This document shows, piece after piece, positions 37,181 through 45,876 of a stretch of DNA of 57,559 bases. The notes below the pieces were generated by a model. The model saw only the letters and a list, made by a program, of their open reading frames with translations, had not been told where the DNA came from and ran no database searches. Position 1 is the stretch's first letter, and every line of letters starts with the position of its first letter. The stretch comes from Actinomycetes bacterium (GTDB lineage Bacteria; Actinomycetota; Acidimicrobiia; Acidimicrobiales; Ilumatobacteraceae): contig JAIXWJ010000059.1 of NCBI GenBank assembly GCA_027491335.1, positions 1 through 57,559 of the forward strand, read 5' to 3'. A program made the position numbers and the translations under genes.

Positions 37181-37675
37181 TCATCCCTGCATGAGTGCGG
37201 TGACCGCACTGTCGAGCAGCCACGACAGGAAGTTGTACATGGCCATCTCGGCGGCCAGGGGCGATGAGGGGTCGTCGTCCTCGTCATCCTCGTCGGAGAC
37301 GTCCAAAATGGTTCCGAGGATCAACCGCACGCTGTTCAGGGACACGACGAACGCGTTCAGCTGGTCCGCGGTCATGGTGTTGGTCGTCGTGTCGGCCAGC
37401 AACTCATCGATGCGTCCGATCGAGTCGAGCCGGCTGGCCACCAACTCCTCGCGCATGAGACGTTGGTACTCGGCTTCGGCTTCGGCGTCCTGGCCACTCG
37501 CGTTCGTGTAGGCCGGCGGGAACAAACGTGACATCTTGGGGTCGCCGACCGGCATGGATGTCAGCAACTCGCGAACCTCGCCCACGAGTCGACGAACGAA
37601 ATGGCGTTCCTCGTCGTCGAGGTTGATGATGTAGCCGTTGCGTCCGGCCTCGAACGGGGGGCGACGACGAGCCAT
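37181..37675 (-). CDS. DUF2017-family protein
   Basis: A 164-residue protein matching the actinobacterial DUF2017 family: an N terminus with RNGYIINLDDEERHFVRRL, then the FPPAY segment, an acidic stretch (VSDEDDEDDD) and a closing FLSWLLDSAVTALM. Its genes usually follow clpS, as here, where its ATG 37675 is one base after the clpS stop. A role with ClpS or Clp proteolysis is suggested by this linkage only. Confidence 0.88.
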   Translation of the reverse strand: MARRRPPFEAGRNGYIINLDDEERHFVRRLVGEVRELLTSMPVGDPKMSRLFPPAYTNASGQDAEAEAEYQRLMREELVASRLDSIGRIDELLADTTTNTMTADQLNAFVVSLNSVRLILGTILDVSDEDDEDDDPSSPLAAEMAMYNFLSWLLDSAVTALMQG

Positions 37676-37676
37676 C

Positions 37677-37997
37677 TCAGTCGCCGCCATCTTTTTGCCC
37701 ACCATCTTTTTGCATGGTGGCCCACAATCCGTGTTCGTGCAGTCGATACACGTCCATTTCGGCCTTTTCGCGACTTCCGGATGACACCACCGCTTTGCCC
37801 TTCTCGTGCACGTCGAGCATGAGGGCGGTGGCCTTTTCCAGGCTGTAACCGAAGAGTTTCTGGAAGACGAAGGTGACGTAACTCATCAGATTGATGGGGT
37901 CGTTCCAGACCAGCACGATCCAGGGATTGTCGAGCGCGGTCGACTCGTCGACCTCGGGTCGAACGATGGTCGAGGGAGCCGCGGCGACGAGAGTCAC
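37677..37997 (-). CDS. clpS: ATP-dependent Clp protease adaptor ClpS
   Basis: A 106-residue N-degron adaptor. The segment WIVLVWNDPINLMSYVTFVF contains the acidic and Met residues that bind destabilising N termini, and VHEKGKAVV is the conserved ClpA/C contact region. An open frame begins at GTG 38012, but the GTG at 37997 follows AAGGAG by five bases and is the better start. It delivers substrates to ClpC/ClpA with ClpP, neither of which is in the window. Confidence 0.93.
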   Translation of the reverse strand: MTLVAAAPSTIVRPEVDESTALDNPWIVLVWNDPINLMSYVTFVFQKLFGYSLEKATALMLDVHEKGKAVVSSGSREKAEMDVYRLHEHGLWATMQKDGGQKDGGD

Positions 37998-38066
37998 GCC
38001 ATCTCCTTGCACGGGTTCATTGTCTCGGTTGGTTGTCCGTTTCGCACCCCCATACGATCAGTCGTG

Positions 38067-39017
38067 ATGTCCGTCGGATCCCGCCCTCTCGTGCCGTCGC
38101 GCTTGGCGCCCGGTGGTGTGGCCGCTCATGGTCCCCGACGTGCCCCCACAACGGTGTTCGGGGGATACGTGGCGCTCATGAAGTTGCGGGTGGTCGAGCT
38201 GTTGCTCATCACGACCGTGCCGACCATGGTGCTGGCCGAAAAGGGGTGGCCATCGTGGGGACTGGTGGCGGTGACCCTCGTCGGGGGCACCCTGGCCGCC
38301 GGGGGCGCCAATGCCATCAACATGGTCGTGGACCGCGACATCGACGCCCTGATGGAGCGCACCAAGGGTCGCCCACTGGTGACCGGCCTGATCGCCCCGC
38401 GCAACGCTCTGATTTTTGCATTGTTCCTGCAAGTGGCCGCTTTTTCGGTCCTGTGGGCGGGCGCAAACCTGCTGTCAGCCGTCCTCACCTTGTCAGCCAC
38501 CCTTTTTTACGTGTTCGTGTACACCATCTGGCTGAAGCGCACGAGCCGTCAGAACATCGTCATCGGTGGGGCCGCGGGGGCCGTTCCGGTGCTGGTGGGC
38601 TGGTCGGCGGTCCAGAATTCCTTGGCTTGGGAGCCATTTATCCTGTTCACAGCCATTTTCTTGTGGACGCCGCCCCATTTTTGGGCCTTGGCCATCAAGC
38701 ATGCCGACGACTACAAGGCCGCCCAGGTCCCCATGTTGCCCACGGTCGTCTCCATGCGCCAGACCGTCATTTCCATGCTCGTGTACACGGTGCTTTTGAC
38801 TGCTGTCACCCTCGTTCTGGGTCCCGTGGCCGGTTTGGGACCCGTTTACATGGTGTCGGCCGCCGTTCTGGGGTTGGGTTTCATCCTGAGCGCGGTCGAC
38901 CTCGGCCGTCACCCCACTCCGGCTCGTTCGATGCGGGTGTTCGGGTTCTCGATCACGTACGTGACGGTGCTCTTCGTGGCCATGGCCGTCGACGTTTTCG
39001 TCGAGCACGGCGTCTGA
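38067..39017 (+). CDS. ctaB: Protohaem IX farnesyltransferase (haem O synthase)
   Basis: A 316-residue UbiA-family membrane enzyme with about eight to nine segments. The first Asp-rich motif, NAINMVVDRDIDALMERTKGRPL, is split here as NMVVDRDIDALM then RTKGRPL; the second motif lies near AIKHADDYKAAQVPMLP. It adds farnesyl to haem B for the oxidase encoded just downstream. ATG 38067 is used; GTG 38064 directly before it is possible. It is 158 bases upstream of the pseudo-oxidase genes. Confidence 0.95.
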   Translation: MSVGSRPLVPSRLAPGGVAAHGPRRAPTTVFGGYVALMKLRVVELLLITTVPTMVLAEKGWPSWGLVAVTLVGGTLAAGGANAINMVVDRDIDALMERTKGRPLVTGLIAPRNALIFALFLQVAAFSVLWAGANLLSAVLTLSATLFYVFVYTIWLKRTSRQNIVIGGAAGAVPVLVGWSAVQNSLAWEPFILFTAIFLWTPPHFWALAIKHADDYKAAQVPMLPTVVSMRQTVISMLVYTVLLTAVTLVLGPVAGLGPVYMVSAAVLGLGFILSAVDLGRHPTPARSMRVFGFSITYVTVLFVAMAVDVFVEHGV

Positions 39018-39119
39018 TCACAAGCGCACGACGTGTGACTCGCGTCGGACCGGTGGGATTTCGGTCTGATCAGGACAAAGTGGGTAAAGTCGGTCACTGG
39101 AAATCGTGTTGAGACCCCC

Positions 39120-39146
39120 GAGGAACACGGAGAAGCCGTGTCCCTC
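39120..39146 (+). promoter_or_regulatory. Leader hairpin upstream of the oxidase operon
   Basis: GAGG-a-ACACGG-agaag-CCGTGT-c-CCTC forms a 10-bp interrupted stem 28 bases before the first gene of the oxidase block. There is no T-tract, so it is unlikely to be a simple terminator of ctaB. A role in expression is inferred from position. Confidence 0.4.
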
Positions 39147-39174
39147 TCGTTGCGCGTGAAGCGAGCCATCTCGA

Positions 39175-40791
39175 ATGACATCAATTGATACGCACCACGC
39201 CGCCGGCACCACAGCGGCTCCCCCCGCAGTTGCCGTGTGGATCACGTCGGCCGACCACAAGCAGGTCGGTCGTTTGTACGCCGGCACCGGCCTCGTCGGA
39301 TTGTTGGCGGGCCTCGTGTTGGCGGTGCTCGTCGCCTTCGAGCGCATCGATGCCGAGGGCTACCAGTTGCTCGACACCGATTCGGCCACGCAGGTCTTGT
39401 CCGCCGCGCGTCTTTTGCTGACGTTCGGTGCCGTTGCTCCTCTCTTGCTCGGACTCGCGGTCGCGGTCGTGCCGTTGCAGCTCGGTGCACGAGCGCTGGC
39501 TCTTCCCCGTTTGGCCGCTGGTGGTTACTGGATGTGGCTCACCGGAATCGGTCTCGCCGTCGCGTCGATCGTGGCCAACGGTGGCCCCGGTGGCGGATCG
39601 TCCGACATGGTCGACCTGTACCTGCTCGGAACCATCGTGATGTCGACGGGACTCATCATGACCGCCACGTCGGTGGCCACGTCGGTGCTCACCACTCGCG
39701 CACCCGGCATGGGTTTGTTGCGCGCGCCGCTCTTCGCGTGGTCGTCGTTGATCGGTTCGGTCACCTTGCTGCTCGCGCTTCCGGTGTTCATCGGCACGTC
39801 GATTTACCTGTACGTCGATCACAAGTACGCCCGCGCGGCGTTCGGTGGAAACGTCGGAGTGTCCGACTGGGCAGGCTGGGCTTTGTCGCAGCCGTTCACC
39901 TATTTGCTCGCCATTCCCGCGCTCGGAATGGTGCTCGACATCGTTCCGGTGATGGGCCGCACGAAGTTGGCTCAACGTTCGGCGGCGTATGTTGCGCTCG
40001 GCATCGTGTCGATCGCGACGTTGGCGACGGTCACCCAGACCATGGTCACCCTGCCGTGGGAGGGCGACAAGTTCCTCGACAACGCCGGGAACAAGATCGC
40101 CGATCTGCTCCCGTGGGGTCTTCTCACCGTCGTGCCGTTGCTCGGCGTGCTCGGTGTGTTGGGCGCGAGTGCGCTCACGTTGAAGAACGGCAAGCCGCGC
40201 GTCGCCGCACCGTTGGTGTTCGCACTGCACGGTCTGCTCACCATTCTTCTCGGAGTGGCCGCCCATGTTCTCGGCTCGATCGACGATGCCGGATTGCGTG
40301 GCTCCATCTTCGAGGCCGGCACGTACGTGGCGATCACGTTCGGCTCGGTCACCGTCGCCTTTGGTGCGTTGTGTTTCTGGGGCCCGAAGTTGTGGGGTCG
40401 TCGTATCTCCGACAAGGCCGCGTTGCCCCTGGGCCTGTTGGCTCTGTTGGCCACCGCCTTGGGTTCGATCCCGTACATGATCGCCGGTTTCGCCGATCAG
40501 CCCGCCGGAGCTCTCGACGGCTTCTCGTACTCGGGGCCGCAGGAGTTGTGGAACACCCTCACCACGGCCGGCTTCGCGTTGATGTTGCTCACCTCGCTCG
40601 GCTTCATCGCATTGGCCGCCAAGAGTTTCACCTCCGGTGAGGCCGCCGGCGACGATCCGTGGGACGGACAGACCCTCGAGTGGGCCACGTCGTCACCTCC
40701 GCCCGCCGACAACTTCTCGGATCTCGTGGTCGTCGGATCGGCCACCCCGCTCTCCGATCTCAAGTCCGCTTCGAACGGGAAGGACGCCTGA
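39175..40791 (+). CDS. Cytochrome oxidase subunit I paralogue lacking all haem/copper ligands
   Basis: A 538-residue protein with about twelve hydrophobic segments, homologous to subunit I. Shared landmarks are ITSADHKQVGRLY (CtaD VTVDHKKLGIMY), VPLQLGARALALPRL (VPLQIGARDVAFPRI), the RAPGM segment and the tail WDGQTLEWATSSPPP. All six ligand histidines of CtaD are replaced: H97 by Ala78, GHPEVY by SQPFTY (238-243), the HH pair by Gln288-Thr289, and AHFHY by an AITFGS segment (386-391). It therefore cannot bind haem a, haem a3 or CuB in the normal way. It overlaps the next gene (TGATG). The reading frame is intact, and the conservation of non-ligand positions argues for a selected role. Confidence 0.88.
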   Translation: MTSIDTHHAAGTTAAPPAVAVWITSADHKQVGRLYAGTGLVGLLAGLVLAVLVAFERIDAEGYQLLDTDSATQVLSAARLLLTFGAVAPLLLGLAVAVVPLQLGARALALPRLAAGGYWMWLTGIGLAVASIVANGGPGGGSSDMVDLYLLGTIVMSTGLIMTATSVATSVLTTRAPGMGLLRAPLFAWSSLIGSVTLLLALPVFIGTSIYLYVDHKYARAAFGGNVGVSDWAGWALSQPFTYLLAIPALGMVLDIVPVMGRTKLAQRSAAYVALGIVSIATLATVTQTMVTLPWEGDKFLDNAGNKIADLLPWGLLTVVPLLGVLGVLGASALTLKNGKPRVAAPLVFALHGLLTILLGVAAHVLGSIDDAGLRGSIFEAGTYVAITFGSVTVAFGALCFWGPKLWGRRISDKAALPLGLLALLATALGSIPYMIAGFADQPAGALDGFSYSGPQELWNTLTTAGFALMLLTSLGFIALAAKSFTSGEAAGDDPWDGQTLEWATSSPPPADNFSDLVVVGSATPLSDLKSASNGKDA

Positions 40792-41390
40792 TGCTCGCGT
40801 TGCCCCCCGCCCCCACCGCTCCGGCGCGCCGTCAGGTGTTCGTCGGAACCGCACTCGCGATCGCGGCGTCCACCACCTTGCTCGGTGGCATGTTGGCCAC
40901 GTGGTTGCAGTTCCGTGCCGAAGCCCCGGTTCGCGAGTCCGTCAAGCGCGGATTGATCAGGGACTGGATGCCCGAGAAGATCATCGTTCCCGAAGTGGCC
41001 GCCAACATGATGCTGATCGGTTTGTGCGTCGTGTGCATCATGGCCCAGTGGGCGGTCTACTCGGCCAAGCGCGTCGATCGCACCCATGCCGGTTTGGCTT
41101 TCGGTCTCACCGCGTTGTTCGGTCTGATGGTGGTCAACGCTCAGGTGTTCATCTGGACGCAGATGGGCGTGGCCATCAACGATGGCGCCTTCAACACCAT
41201 GTTCTATGCCCTCACCGGAACCATGACTCTTCTCATGGTCGCCGGCATCGTGTTCACGGCGGTCGCCGCCTTCCGATTCCTCGGCGGGCGCACCAAGGAA
41301 CTCGAGGTCGTGTCGGCGAGCGCTTTGTATTGGTACTTCCTCACCGCGGCCTTCACCGCGATGTGGTTCGTCGTCTACGTGCAGAAGTGA
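40791..41390 (+). CDS. Cytochrome oxidase subunit III paralogue lacking conserved histidines
   Basis: A 199-residue membrane protein with five segments, matching the shape of bacterial CtaE. FYALTGTMTLLMVAG lines up with CtaE FYTLTGFHGVHVSVG, and YWYFLTAAFTAMW with YWHFVDVVW; in each the histidines conserved in subunit III are gone. Its ATG overlaps the stop of the subunit I paralogue, so the two are made together. It probably forms a complex with that protein. Function unknown. Confidence 0.8.
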   Translation: MLALPPAPTAPARRQVFVGTALAIAASTTLLGGMLATWLQFRAEAPVRESVKRGLIRDWMPEKIIVPEVAANMMLIGLCVVCIMAQWAVYSAKRVDRTHAGLAFGLTALFGLMVVNAQVFIWTQMGVAINDGAFNTMFYALTGTMTLLMVAGIVFTAVAAFRFLGGRTKELEVVSASALYWYFLTAAFTAMWFVVYVQK

Positions 41391-41403
41391 CGGGGCAGAA
41401 CAC

Positions 41404-42546
41404 ATGATCACCACCGGCTCGAAATTCCTCTACGGACTGGGAAGCGCGACCGCGGTCGCCGCGATCCTCTGGTTCATCGCCAACGACGGCGGATCCATCG
41501 GCGTCGTGTCGCTCGCGTTCCTCGCGGTCGCCTTGATCTTCATGGGGGCCATCGCATCGTTCGTCCGTGACGGCCACGTTCTGTCCACCGACACCGCCGC
41601 GCACGCCTCGAGCAACGCCGCTCAACGTGGTGCGGGTCGTAGTTGGTTCCCGTTCGGCACCGCCATCACCGCCGGCATCACCGCCGTGGGTCTGGTCAGC
41701 TCGCCCGGCATCTTCAAGGTGGGCATCTGTTTGTTGTTCGCGATGCTCGGTCAGTGGCTCATCAAAAACTGGAGCGATCGCGCATCGGCCGACGCGGCCT
41801 ACAACGAGAAGGTTCGTGGTTGGGTCGTGCACCCGCTCGAGATTCCCGTGGGTGCGTCCATCATCCTCGCGATCATCGTGCTGTCGTTCTCGCGCGTCAT
41901 GTTGTCGCTCTCGAAAGAAGCCGGTCTCGTCGCCATCTCGGTGATGGCCGCCATCGTGTTGGCGTTCGGCTCTGTGGTGAGCGTTCGTCGCGGGGCCAGC
42001 CGTCGCGTCATCGGTGCCGTGGCCGGAATCGTGTTGGTCGCTCTGTCGGGAACCGGCATCGCCTTCGCGCTCGATGGCGAGCGCGAGGAACTGGTGAAGG
42101 CCGCCGCCGAGGACCACTTCGCGCACCGAGCCTGCGGTGAGGAAGCCGAGGAGACCGACGAGGACGCCGCGCGTTCGGTGTCGGCCAAGAGCAGCGTGGC
42201 CGCCACGGTCATTCTGCGCGACGGTCGTCTCTTCGCCGAGATGGACGGCTGGAACGGTGAGTTGAACTCCATCACCTTGCAGCGTTCGAATCCCTCCACG
42301 ATCTTGTTCGTCAACGACGACGATCACGAACATCGCATGGTGGTCACCTACGGCAAGATCACCGAGGATCTCGGTGGTGGCGTGTCGAAGGACAAGATCC
42401 TCGAGGCCTGCACGTCGTTGATCACCAAGGGCGGCACGCAGGCCGTGTCGATCGTCATCCCCAAGCCCTCGTTCGCTAGTGAAGAGCCGTACTCGATCAC
42501 GGTGCCCGGTATCGAGGGTGCGTCCATCGAGGTTTTGGTGCCGTGA
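41404..42546 (+). CDS. Membrane protein with C-terminal cupredoxin-like domain
   Basis: A 380-residue protein. Six or so hydrophobic segments occupy residues 1-225; the first pair (FLYGLGSATAVAAILWFIAN, then a second helix) resembles the actinobacterial aa3 subunit IV. The outer C-terminal domain (about 260-380) has a cupredoxin-like strand (TILFVNDDDHEHRMVVTYG), but the downstream Cys/His/Met copper cluster is not evident. It lies 13 bases after the subunit III paralogue and 78 bases before ctaC, so it completes the three-gene set. Assignment of the cupredoxin fold is tentative. Confidence 0.65.
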   Translation: MITTGSKFLYGLGSATAVAAILWFIANDGGSIGVVSLAFLAVALIFMGAIASFVRDGHVLSTDTAAHASSNAAQRGAGRSWFPFGTAITAGITAVGLVSSPGIFKVGICLLFAMLGQWLIKNWSDRASADAAYNEKVRGWVVHPLEIPVGASIILAIIVLSFSRVMLSLSKEAGLVAISVMAAIVLAFGSVVSVRRGASRRVIGAVAGIVLVALSGTGIAFALDGEREELVKAAAEDHFAHRACGEEAEETDEDAARSVSAKSSVAATVILRDGRLFAEMDGWNGELNSITLQRSNPSTILFVNDDDHEHRMVVTYGKITEDLGGGVSKDKILEACTSLITKGGTQAVSIVIPKPSFASEEPYSITVPGIEGASIEVLVP

Positions 42547-42624
42547 GTCACCCCAGCCCCCGTAGAGAGTCGATCTGAACCCATGAGTACCGTGAGCAAC
42601 ATGAACGAGCGAGCAGGAGTGTCG

Positions 42625-43845
42625 ATGAAGTCGTCGCGTCGTTGGTCGAACATCGTGAAGCCCGTCGTGGCCGTGTCGTCGTTGGTGGCCCTCGCGGGTT
42701 GCGCCAAGGACGCTCCGCAGGACACGTGGCAGCCGGCTGGCCCCAACGCCAAGATGATCGACGATCTGCAGCGTCCGATCTTCTACATCGCCGGCATCGT
42801 TGGAGTGATCGTCTTCGCCGCGGTGGCGTGGGCCGTGTTCCGTTTCCGCGATCGTGGTCAGGCCATGCCCGAGCAAACGCACGGCAAGCCCGCTCTCGAG
42901 ATCACCCTCACCGTCATCCCGGTTCTGATCCTCATCGGCGTGGGCATCCCGACCGTGGGAACCATCTTCGATCTGGCCAAGACCGACGACACCGAGATGA
43001 CCATCAACGTCACCGGTCAGCAGTGGTGGTGGGAGTACGACTACCCGGCGGTCGGCGACAACGCCCAGGTGTACGGCATCAGCGAACCGATCGTCACGTC
43101 GGGTCAGTTGGTCATTCCCGAGGACACCAAGGTGCTGTTGCGCGTCACCAGCCGTGACGTGATCCACTCGTACTGGATCCCCAAGTTGAACGGCAAGAAG
43201 GACAGCGTGCCCGGTCGCGTGCACCTGTTGCGCATGGAGGGTTCCGAGCCCGGCATCTACGCCGGTCAGTGCACCGAGTTCTGTGGTTTGTCGCACGCGT
43301 ACATGCGCATGGAGGCCGTCGTGCTCTCCAAGGCCGACTACGCCACATGGGTGGCCAACCAGCTCGAGCCCTACACCTCGCCGTCGGCGGACAACGCTCT
43401 GGCCCTCGAGGGCGAGAAGTTGTACCTGCAACAGTGCGCCCGTTGCCACCAGGTGAACGGCTTGCTCAACCCCGACGGAACGCCCAACGTGGCCGCCCCC
43501 GATCAGTACGTCGTGTCGGGCGCCGCGCCGAATCTCACCAATCTCATGACCCGCAACACCTTCGCCGGTGCCTCGTGGGATCTGCTCACGCCGGAATGCC
43601 GCGACGACGTGTGGAACGCCACGTCGGAAGAGTTCGGCGAGAAGTACCTGGCCGGCGTCAGCGAGGATTGTCTCAATCAGAAGGACCTGCGCGAATGGTT
43701 GCGCAACGCTCCCGAGAAGAAGCCGATGTACGCCGACCCCACCAAGTTGGCCGACACCGGTGGCAAGTACCGCGGTATGCCCGCCTTGGGCCTCACCGAG
43801 GACCAGATCAATGCCCTCGTCGCCTACCTACTCGAACTGAAGTAA
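42625..43845 (+). CDS. ctaC: caa3-type cytochrome c oxidase subunit II with fused cytochrome c
   Basis: A 406-residue lipoprotein subunit. The start at 42625 is chosen because AGGAG lies five bases upstream and it gives a proper signal with lipobox LAGC (Cys26); ATG 42583 and 42601 are also in frame. Two membrane helices follow. The CuA site is complete: His181, Cys216, Glu218, Cys220, His224, Met227. The fused cytochrome c has CARCH (271-275) and axial Met385 (RGMP). Between them is a long insert with Cys325 and Cys349. It receives electrons from cytochrome c or directly from a bc complex. Confidence 0.96.
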   Translation: MKSSRRWSNIVKPVVAVSSLVALAGCAKDAPQDTWQPAGPNAKMIDDLQRPIFYIAGIVGVIVFAAVAWAVFRFRDRGQAMPEQTHGKPALEITLTVIPVLILIGVGIPTVGTIFDLAKTDDTEMTINVTGQQWWWEYDYPAVGDNAQVYGISEPIVTSGQLVIPEDTKVLLRVTSRDVIHSYWIPKLNGKKDSVPGRVHLLRMEGSEPGIYAGQCTEFCGLSHAYMRMEAVVLSKADYATWVANQLEPYTSPSADNALALEGEKLYLQQCARCHQVNGLLNPDGTPNVAAPDQYVVSGAAPNLTNLMTRNTFAGASWDLLTPECRDDVWNATSEEFGEKYLAGVSEDCLNQKDLREWLRNAPEKKPMYADPTKLADTGGKYRGMPALGLTEDQINALVAYLLELK

Positions 43846-43860
43846 AGGGAGAACACTCAG

Positions 43861-45876
43861 ATGGCCATCATCGAACGTCCCTCCTCCGAGGTCGCCGTCG
43901 CCGGCGGCGCCACGGTCGGCGTCAAGCCGAGCGAGGCACTCGGAGTCTTCAAGCGTCCGGCCGCCAGCACGTCCTGGCGCGACTGGATCGTCACGGTCGA
44001 CCACAAGAAGCTCGGCATCATGTACGGCGTCGCCGCGTTCTTCTTCTTCATCGTGGGCGGCCTCGAGGCGGTCCTCATCCGTCTGCAGCTGATCGCGCCC
44101 GACGGCAAGGTGCTCAACGCCGATCAGTACAACCAGATGTTCACGATGCACGCCACCACCATGGTGTTCCTCTTCGTGATGCCGATGGCGGCGGCGTTCG
44201 CCAACTACTTCGTGCCGCTACAAATCGGCGCGCGTGACGTGGCGTTCCCCCGCATCAACGCGTTCGGATTCTGGTGCTTCTTGTTCGGTGGAATCTTCCT
44301 GAACACCTCGTGGTTCCTCGGCGGTGCGGCAGACGGTGGCTGGTTCATGTACGCCCCGAACTCGAGCACGCTGTTCTCCCCCAGCCACGGCATCGACTTC
44401 TGGTCGATGGGTCTGCAGATCACCGGTATCGCCTCGCTCACCGGTGCGATCAACCTGATCGTGACCATCCTGAACATGCGCGCGCCGGGCATGAAGATGA
44501 TGCGCATGCCCATCTTCACCTGGATGGTGTTGGTGGTTCAGTTCCTGTTGCTGTTCGCCATCCCCGTCATCACGGTGGCGCTCTTCCTGCTCACCTTCCA
44601 GCGCTCGTTCGATGCAACCTTCTTCGACGTGGCGTCGGGTGCCGACCCGCTGTTGTGGCAGCACTTGTTCTGGATCTTCGGTCACCCCGAGGTGTACATC
44701 TTGATCCTGCCGTCGTTCGGCATCGTGTCGGAGATCCTGCCGGTCTTCTCGAAGAAGCCGCTGTTCGGATACCCGATCGTGGCCATGTCGGGTGCGGCCA
44801 TCGGATTCGTCGGTTGGGGCGTGTGGGCCCACCACATGTTCGCCTCCGGACTCGGACCGGTGTCGGTGACCGTGTTCTCCTTGGCCACCATGGCCATCGC
44901 CGTGCCCACCGGTGTGAAGATCGTGAACTGGGTCATGACGATGTGGGGCGGCAAGCTCAGCTTCACCGTCCCGATGCTGTTCTCGATCGCTCTCGTGGTG
45001 CAGTTCACCATCGGTGGACTGTCGGGCGTGACCCACGCCGTGGCCCCCAGCGACACGCAGCAGACCGACACCTACTACATCGTGGCTCACTTCCACTACG
45101 TGTTGTTCGGTGGCGCGATCTTCGGCTTGTTCGCCGGCTTCTACTACTGGTGGCCGAAGATGTTCCGCAAGCAACTGAGCGAGAGCCTCGGTCGCTGGAA
45201 TTTCTGGCTGATGGTCATCGGTATGAACATGACGTTCGGTCCGATGCACATGCTCGGTCTGCAGGGCCAGCCCCGTCGTATGGCGGTCTGGACCGAGGCC
45301 CGCGCGGGTGAGGGTTTCTTCAACCTGGGCTTCTGGAACCGCATCTCCTCCATCGGCTCGCTGGTTCTGTCGCTCGGCGTGCTGTTGTTCATCATCAACA
45401 TCGTGTACACCCACAAGTCCAAGAAGGTGGCCATCGCCCCTCTCGACCCGTGGGATGGACGCACCCTGGAGTGGATGACCGACAGCCCGCCCAAGGAGCA
45501 CAACTTCGACTCGATCCCGACCATCAACAATCTGGACGAGTTCTTCCATCGCAAGTACGCCCAGGATGCCACCACCCACGAGATCACTCAGGTGGCCACG
45601 GCCGAAGAAGTGCTGGCCGAGATGAACGCTCATCCCGACGAGCACATTCACATGCCGTCGCGGTCGTACTGGCCGATCTTGTTGGCGCTGGCGTTGCCCG
45701 TCATCGGCTACGGCCTCATCTACAACCGCGTCATCCTCGCGGTTGGTGTGGCCATGATCGTGTTGACCATGTTCGGTTGGGCCATGGAGCCGTCCACGGC
45801 GGCCGACGACGATTTCGATCCGCCCGCCCCCGGTGACGGTGGCGGCCACACGAAGGAGCTGGCGCCCCTTGGCTGA
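43861..45876 (+). CDS. ctaD: caa3-type cytochrome c oxidase subunit I
   Basis: A 671-residue catalytic subunit. Haem a ligands His97 and His412, haem a3 ligand His410 and CuB ligands His275, His324 and His325 are all present; GHPEVY (Glu277, Tyr279) and the K-channel Lys353 (PTGVKIVNW) are intact. It is longer than the usual 530-580 residues: after WDGRTLEW there is a soluble stretch and two extra hydrophobic segments (about 595-640). It reduces oxygen and pumps protons. A GGGAGAA site precedes the start. Confidence 0.97.
   Translation: MAIIERPSSEVAVAGGATVGVKPSEALGVFKRPAASTSWRDWIVTVDHKKLGIMYGVAAFFFFIVGGLEAVLIRLQLIAPDGKVLNADQYNQMFTMHATTMVFLFVMPMAAAFANYFVPLQIGARDVAFPRINAFGFWCFLFGGIFLNTSWFLGGAADGGWFMYAPNSSTLFSPSHGIDFWSMGLQITGIASLTGAINLIVTILNMRAPGMKMMRMPIFTWMVLVVQFLLLFAIPVITVALFLLTFQRSFDATFFDVASGADPLLWQHLFWIFGHPEVYILILPSFGIVSEILPVFSKKPLFGYPIVAMSGAAIGFVGWGVWAHHMFASGLGPVSVTVFSLATMAIAVPTGVKIVNWVMTMWGGKLSFTVPMLFSIALVVQFTIGGLSGVTHAVAPSDTQQTDTYYIVAHFHYVLFGGAIFGLFAGFYYWWPKMFRKQLSESLGRWNFWLMVIGMNMTFGPMHMLGLQGQPRRMAVWTEARAGEGFFNLGFWNRISSIGSLVLSLGVLLFIINIVYTHKSKKVAIAPLDPWDGRTLEWMTDSPPKEHNFDSIPTINNLDEFFHRKYAQDATTHEITQVATAEEVLAEMNAHPDEHIHMPSRSYWPILLALALPVIGYGLIYNRVILAVGVAMIVLTMFGWAMEPSTAADDDFDPPAPGDGGGHTKELAPLG

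Noticed and set aside
38064..39017. Start of ctaB in the long frame from 37806
   Set aside because: The extra N-terminal residues are translated from the antisense of clpS and do not belong to the UbiA family.
39175..42546. Pseudogene interpretation of the oxidase-like genes
   Set aside because: All three frames are full length, without frameshifts or internal stops, tightly coupled, and keep family residues away from the metal sites.
41353..43449. A 698-codon open frame antisense to the oxidase genes
   Set aside because: It is rich in His, Gly, Asp and Arg without any domain and runs across two genes; it is an antisense shadow.
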